Part shown: piece by piece, positions 59,317-64,000 of the stretch
Position numbering within the stretch: the stretch's first letter is position 1
How the letters are laid out: each line of letters begins with the position of its first letter
Origin: Amycolatopsis thermoflava N1165
Lineage (GTDB): Bacteria; Actinomycetota; Actinomycetes; Mycobacteriales; Pseudonocardiaceae
Length of the DNA: 64,000 nucleotides
Assembly: GCF_000473265.1 (NCBI RefSeq)
Contig: NZ_KI421511.1
Span: 4,547,218 to 4,611,217 of the forward strand
Reading direction: 5' to 3'
Notes under the pieces: model-generated
Database searches by the model: none
What the model was told of the DNA's origin: nothing
Seen by the model: the letters and a program-made list of their open reading frames with translations, nothing else
Position numbers and translations under genes: made by a program

Positions 59317-60557
59317 CGAGGTCCTCTCGGTGTGCTGGGGATCGAGTCGGGCGAGCTGATGGGTGGGGTGAGTAGGCAGAGATCCCACCCGGTGTCCGGC
59401 GGGAGGTCGGTGAGTGCGATGCCGGTCTTGCCCTCCAGCATTCCGCTGTGCTCCGACAGTTCTCGCGCGGCCTGAGTGCGGCGGTGTCGCCAGCGATGTT
59501 CGAGCTGGGCGAGGGCCTCGGCGGCGTGGCTGCCGGGTTCGGCGCGGGCGAGCGTGCGGCGGGCGGTGTGGACCAGCCCTGCCCAGCCGTGGCAGAGCGA
59601 GGCGTCGGTGAGCTGATCGAGCTGCCATGCGTCGGTCATGCAGTCGACGAGCGCAGCCTCAATCTCGGCCAACCTGGTGGGTGCGTCCAGTGCTTGGGCG
59701 GCCAGGTGGCGGGCCCGAGTCAGGCCGGGGGTGCCGTAGCACCATGACGGTCGTTGCGGACCGGGTTGGGCAACGGTCGTGTTGCGCCATTCGCGGCTGG
59801 AGATCAGGCCGGGCCACCACGGCCTGGTCTTCGGGCCGCAGCGCCAGGAGCTGAGGAACAGATCGGTGCGTTCGATGGCCTCCGGCTGGCCGGCCACGGT
59901 GATGCCGCTGATCATCGTGGCGGACAGCAGCGCCAGGGGGCCGGCGATGCCGTGCGCCATGCCTAGATTGGCGTGGCCGCCTGGCCACCGCGGGTCGGGG
60001 TGTCCGGACGGTCCGGTGGGAGTCCACCAGCCGGGCAGGGTGGCGCCGTCCAGGGTGATCGGGCCGGTCAGCTGGACCAGGTAGGTCAGCAGGTCGCGCA
60101 GCAGGTCGCGGGCGCGGTGGTTCGGGTCGGCGTGGACGGACTGCAGCAGGCACACCCCGAGCCCGGTCAGGCCGTTGATCAGGTCGTATTCGCGCAGCGC
60201 GGGCAGTTCTCCGCGGTCGAGTCGCGCATGCGCCCGCTCCAATCGGGTCCGGGTGATCGCCGCGAGGTGCTCGTCGAGTGCTCGCAGCACGCCGCGGTAG
60301 GCGGGCAGGCCCGCGGCGCGCAGCACGAACGCGACGGCCGGCGCGCCGCGATACAGGCAGGTTTCCGGGTCGGCGGCCACGGGGTCGGCGGTCATGGTCG
60401 TGACCCAGTGGTGAGCGGTGGCCCAGTTTCCGGTTCCGGCGTGCGCACGAGCGATGTGCAGCAGCGCTTGCCCGGCCGCTCCGTTGCCCAGGGACTGACG
60501 CCATCCGGGCGCAGGAGCGTGCTCGGGCGAGGCGGTGTGCGGGACGGTGGAGGTCAT
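59313..60557 (-). CDS. lanC: Lanthionine synthetase C-family cyclase
   Basis: A 414-aa protein; ATG 60557 overlaps the LanB stop (ATGA). LanC alpha-toroid motifs: LINGLTGLGVCL, NLGMAHGIAGPL, and the zinc ligands C273 (SWCYGTPG) and C322-H323 (SLCHGWAG). It adds cysteine thiols to dehydrated Ser/Thr to close lanthionine rings in the FxLD peptide. Length is normal for LanC. All zinc ligands are present, so this gene looks functional. Confidence 0.93.
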   Translation of the reverse strand: MTSTVPHTASPEHAPAPGWRQSLGNGAAGQALLHIARAHAGTGNWATAHHWVTTMTADPVAADPETCLYRGAPAVAFVLRAAGLPAYRGVLRALDEHLAAITRTRLERAHARLDRGELPALREYDLINGLTGLGVCLLQSVHADPNHRARDLLRDLLTYLVQLTGPITLDGATLPGWWTPTGPSGHPDPRWPGGHANLGMAHGIAGPLALLSATMISGITVAGQPEAIERTDLFLSSWRCGPKTRPWWPGLISSREWRNTTVAQPGPQRPSWCYGTPGLTRARHLAAQALDAPTRLAEIEAALVDCMTDAWQLDQLTDASLCHGWAGLVHTARRTLARAEPGSHAAEALAQLEHRWRHRRTQAARELSEHSGMLEGKTGIALTDLPPDTGWDLCLLTPPISSPDSIPSTPRGPR

Positions 60558-63500
60558 CCGGCGCCGCCGCGATGTTGCCAGGTGAGGGCGGCGTGCCGGG
60601 TCAGGCGACGGCAGCTGCGTTCGCTGTCCCGGTCGATGCCGATCAGCCGGTTGTGGTGCATGTGCAGCAGCGATTCCAGCACCACGTCGGTGTTCGTCTC
60701 CGGTGGCAGCGCCTTGCGGTAGTCGGTCAGCGCGGCGGTGCGGTTGTCCCATGCCCGCTCGATGTCGGTGTGCCAGCCGAGCAGCTTGCGGAGCGCGGAC
60801 GGGTCCGTGGCGAGCCGGATCGCGTGCCCGGAGACCGCTCGGTCGAGGGCGGGAGCAGCAGGGGCCGGCCGGGTGGCCAGCCACTCCATCGCCGCGCCGG
60901 TGTCGCCGAAGAAGCCCCTGAGGATTCCCGCCATGTTCGCCGGAACCAGCGCGAGTTTCGGCGTCGCCGTGGGCAGGTGGCGCAACAGGGCGGCCGCGGT
61001 GGCGGAGTCGGCGGCGAAGACGTTCTCCGCGGCGTCCAGTGCCTCGCCGGCGCCGTACCGGCCGACCTCGGGGTAGTAGGTGTCGATCACCAGGCGCTCG
61101 ACCAGGCCCGCTTGCCGCATCCGCTGTGTCCACTCCCCGACCACTTGCGTGTACTGAGAGTAGTGGCCTGGCGTCGCTTCGAGCCGGAGGCGGAGGTGGT
61201 CTGTCTCCTGGAGACTGCGATAGCGCAGCCACCAGCACAGGGGTGCGTCGAGAGTGCTCAGGAGGTCGGGGAGCTCGTCGGTGATGAGTTCATCGATCCG
61301 CTCGGGGTGGGTGAACAGTTTCGCCGAGATCCACCTGGAGCCCGGAGCGCCAGGCAGTTGCCCGAGTGTGTTGGTCACAGCGGGCAGAGCACCGTCGAGC
61401 GGGTCGGGTGCCGGGGGCCGGGTCGTCACCAGGGGGAGCGCGATCTCGTGGGCGTGGCCGTCGAGCCACCCATACTCGGCTGCTGGGCTAGCTGCGTGAA
61501 GGATCGCTTGGCCGTGCCGCTTGATGTGGGCGTGCAGGAGGGTGGCGTGCGCGGGCTCGTCGAGCGTGAGCCGGAGGGTGCGATCAGCATCGCGGAGTTC
61601 GACCTCGTCAGGGCACCCCCAGTGGCGTCGCCACCCGTCGAGCACGGGGCGCCATTGATCAGGAGCGGTCCTCCCGCCCGGAAGCTCGGCGGAAGTCAGC
61701 CGCCATTGGGCCGGGGACAGCACGGTGCGGTGGTAGCGGACCTGGGGCAGGAACGGCAGGCTGGCGTGCGGTCCCCAGTCGAATTGGTACCAGGCGGCGG
61801 AAAACGCTCGCGGCAGCTGTGCGAGAAACCGCGCCAGCGGCGGGGGTTGCTTGTCCAACGCGAGTGCGTGGAACACCTGCGGCTCCACGACCTGGCGGCG
61901 CGAGAGGCTGACCAGGTGGAGACGGTCGCCGGTCGCGGTGATGGCCAGGTCGTCGATCGTGAGCAGGCTGTCGTCGCCGGACGGTCGGTGCTCGCCCAGC
62001 GGAAGAAGGTGGTCGAGGTAGGCCGGGACGCGGCAGACGTTTTCCGCATGCGGGTAGAGCGGCCCGAACGACATCTGCACCCGCAGCGCCCCCTCGGTTG
62101 CGGCGGGCAGTGCCCGGTACGCCTGAGCTAGGCCAGAGCCGGTGGCTGTGGGGGTGAACCGGCTGGTGAGGGTGCCGGCGGAGCGGGCGGGCGCGACGGT
62201 GAGCAGGAAGTCGCCGCGTTCGAGCGCTTGTGGGGTGGTGGCATGGACGTGGGCGGCCAACTCGACGTGCGGCGGGAGGAAGCGTTCGTCGAACGTGTCG
62301 CCGGTCAGCTCCTTGATGACGTCGTCGGTGAGCACGATTTCCCGAGTGCCGTCCAGCGTCGCCTTCCACGCCAGCGCGAGCAGCCGCGCGTCGCGCTCGG
62401 AGTTCACCGGCGCCGGGGTGGGGCGCACGCGTCCGCGGTAGCCGGCGGGGTAGCCCAAGCCGGCGTCCGGATCGAGGACCTCGGCCAGCGGCACGAGCGT
62501 GCCCGTGCCGTACTTGTCGACGAAGGCCGTGTGGTAGTCGCGCCAGGTGGCCTCGCCGGTCGGGTGGCGGGTCAGGCGCAGCAGCGCGCTGGCGGCCTGT
62601 TCCATCTCCCGGGCGACCTGGTGAGGCAGCGTGACTGTGCAGTCCAGCCGCAGGTCCACCGCCAACGGGGTGCGTCCCTCCGGCGAGAGTTGCCTCATCC
62701 GGCGTGTGAGCCTGACGCGGAGACGGCCTTGCTCGGTCGGAGTGGTCTCCTTCTCGTTGTGGCGGCGCAACTCGTCCAGAATGGCGTCGAGGTGACGCAC
62801 GAGGGACGAGAGAGCGGGCAAGTCCTCGGCGCCGGCCTCGCGCAGGCGTTCCATCAAATAGGCGAACGGATCGGTGACGGTGAACGGAGCGCGCAGGGCG
62901 GTCAGCAGGTATCCCTGCCGCACGAGTTCGGTGACCATGTCCCGGACCTTCGACCGGTCGGCGGTGAACTCCTCAGTCAGCGTGTCGATCAGCGCACTGA
63001 ACTGGACAGGGGTGGTCGCGAGGTGGGTCACGGCTGCGACTGCGCGGGTGTAGCCGATGATGAGTCGGTTCGGTCCTTGCGGTATTTCGAGTCGCTGGCC
63101 GCGGCGGACGGCGAGGTCGGTGACCACCACGTGGAGTCATTCGAGCAGTTCGGGGCGTCGTTCAAGTCGGTTGATGATGTCGGCCAGCCACCCAGTGTTG
63201 GCGCGGGCCACCCCATGGTGGTTTCCGCCCCAGGTCGTCTGCGCTGTCCGGCCCAACGTCAGTGGAGCCACGCCGGCGAACAGGCCGAACGGGGTGGGGC
63301 GGCCGATGCTGCGCAGCAGGTACCGCATGGTCGACAGAGTGGCGCTGCGGGTCCGCCTGTCGCTCACGACGTGTCCTTCGCGGATGGCATCGACGTGGTC
63401 GCCAAGGGCGGGGCTGGCTTCACGCATCGCGCCGGCGAGATCGGGCCGCGACCACATCTCCTCCAGCCATCGACGGCAACCGCCGATGTCGGTGAGGTCG

Positions 63501-63598
63501 GGCCACCGGACCGAGGTGTCCGGAAGCGGCGCGACGGCGGCGCGGAGCAACGCGACGTTGACGTGTCGGTAGAGCGGTCGTTTGTCGCTGGCACGCAC
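60554..63598 (-). pseudogene. lanB: Lantibiotic dehydratase LanB interrupted by an in-frame TGA
   Basis: From GTG 63598 (GGAGG six bases upstream) the frame holds 1015 codons, the usual LanB length, but codon 154 is TGA (63139-63137). The first part (153 aa) carries MRYLLRSIGRPTPFGLFAGV at about 91-110, the conserved N-terminal LanB motif. The second part (LanB dehydration domain, then SpaB_C elimination domain with DTYYPEVGRYGAGEAL) continues in the same frame without other damage. CGA to TGA or TGG to TGA is the simplest cause. GTG 63130 could restart translation but has no ribosome site, and the 858-aa product would miss the N-terminal 155 residues. Full-length LanB uses glutamyl-tRNA to dehydrate Ser/Thr. 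Confidence 0.85.
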
Positions 63599-63678
63599 TC
63601 AGTCCTCCGGTCCGTCGAGTGAGCGATAGGAGACGGCGCCGGGACCGGGTACGTACCTCGGTCCCGGCGGAACCCAAC

Positions 63679-63873
63679 TCAAGCGCCGTGGCTGACGCAG
63701 GCGGACGCGCAGGTCGGGTCGCAGCCGTCGTCCGTGTTGCCCTTGCAGCCCGCCAGCGGGTGACCCGCCGGAATGTCGGTGATGATCTGCACGTCGAGGG
63801 CGAAGGCGTCCTCGACGGACTGCGCGGCGCGGCGCACTCCGTCGACGAACCCGGGATCGACCACAGTGGTCAT
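63679..63873 (-). CDS. FxLD-family lanthipeptide precursor
   Basis: 64 aa. The leader carries the family motif F24-A-L-D27 (DAFALDVQIITD). The core region holds four cysteines (43, 51, 55, 59) and four Thr/Ser after residue 45 (T47, T54, S57, S61), i.e. enough for up to four (methyl)lanthionines, plus Asp48, Asp49 and Asp52 as possible methylation sites. ATG 63873 stands behind GGAGAGGAG and overlaps the stop of the gene upstream. It precedes lanB by 80 bp. This is the substrate of the LanB/LanC/methyltransferase set. Confidence 0.92.
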   Translation of the reverse strand: MTTVVDPGFVDGVRRAAQSVEDAFALDVQIITDIPAGHPLAGCKGNTDDGCDPTCASACVSHGA

Positions 63874-63998
63874 GCGTTTCTCCTCTCCTGACCCGACAGT
63901 GCGGGTGGTGCTCCAAACGGGACTTCCGTCCGGACGTTGGGTGGGTCCTCGTTCGCTGGCCAGCTCAGAACCCGGTCGATCACGTCCTGGGCGCGGCC
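63870..63998 (-). CDS. Partial CDS: C-terminus of the gene before the precursor
   Basis: An open frame enters from the right edge and ends at TGA 63872-63870, which overlaps the precursor ATG (ATGA). The 42 visible residues begin GRAQDVIDRVLSW and end GQERRNA, with coding-like composition. The overlap implies co-translation with the precursor. Product not identifiable from this fragment. Confidence 0.45.
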   Translation of the reverse strand, partial: GRAQDVIDRVLSWPANEDPPNVRTEVPFGAPPALSGQERRNA

Positions 63999-64000
63999 CA

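Noticed and set aside
63128..63130. GTG 63130 as the genuine start of an independent 858-aa LanB
   Set aside because: No ribosome site precedes it, and the upstream 153 codons carry the conserved LanB N-terminal motif in the same frame.
63137..63139. TGA in LanB as a selenocysteine or programmed read-through codon
   Set aside because: No stem-loop of SECIS type is seen right after the codon, LanB enzymes do not use selenocysteine, and no read-through context is evident; mutation or error is simpler.
1..64000. CRISPR arrays, tRNA or rRNA genes, transposases, integrase
   Set aside because: I looked for regular direct repeats with spacers, cloverleaf-like sequences and DDE or tyrosine-recombinase motifs and found none; the only regular array is the spacer-less 11-bp repeat at 194-259.

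Overview
The window is high-GC actinobacterial DNA and most resembles Pseudonocardiaceae accessory DNA. The pointers are heavy G/C bias at third codon positions, many GTG starts, long chains of genes joined by ATGA or GTGA overlaps, WXG-type secretion proteins, XRE-TPR and STAND regulators, a SAM methyltransferase of the PF04672 kind, and an actinobacterial FxLD lanthipeptide locus. No rRNA, tRNA, CRISPR array, insertion sequence or integrase was seen. The left 40 kb reads as part of an integrative conjugative element or large plasmid that continues past the left edge; the right side could be the same replicon or flanking chromosome.

Layout. 1-311: repeat-rich leader with six exact-period 11-bp repeats. 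312-12380 (+): conjugation module with an HTH-like protein, VirB2-like pilin, VirB6/TrbL-like channel protein, PrgI-like protein, VirB4 ATPase, VirD4/TraG coupling protein, replication-relaxation protein and an NlpC/P60 wall hydrolase. 12561-16763: Mrr-like nuclease broken by a stop codon, winged-helix protein, small protein, Nudix hydrolase and a 5'-truncated HTH-TPR regulator. 16869-20204: GIY-YIG protein, then a WXG-type gene, a NucA/NucB nuclease toxin and a two-domain immunity protein. 20409-27964 (-): tightly coupled operon of small accessory proteins behind a MoxR/CobS-like ATPase and a VWA/CobT-like partner carrying an HExxH motif. 27965-28754: gene-free, dyad-rich stretch.

28755-39767 (-): Tad-type pilus/secretion locus (CpaB-like, TadZ-like, TadA, TadB, TadC, pilin-like and three TadE/G-like proteins) ending in a membrane LysM-BTAD regulator, with a secreted protein and a lipoprotein upstream and an A24 prepilin peptidase on the other strand (39939-40589). 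40606-46930: small protein, STAND regulator, a TetR/GNAT/87-aa operon and a small HTH gene. 47242-49439 (-): HAD phosphatase, EEP-fold nuclease/phosphatase and small proteins. 49602-53661 (-): six overlapping genes including a GT-A-like protein, a SAM methyltransferase and a cassette with a HicA-like domain. 53871-57893: HAD hydrolase, XRE-TPR regulator, and two frameshifted genes.

58102-64000 (-): class I lanthipeptide cluster of the FxLD type: precursor, LanB dehydratase, LanC cyclase and FxLD-system methyltransferase. LanB is split by one in-frame TGA, so as written the pathway is probably inactive. Several other genes carry single stops or small indels (12681, 21567-22390, 56499-56863, 56920-57893), which points to decay of accessory DNA or, less likely, consensus errors.
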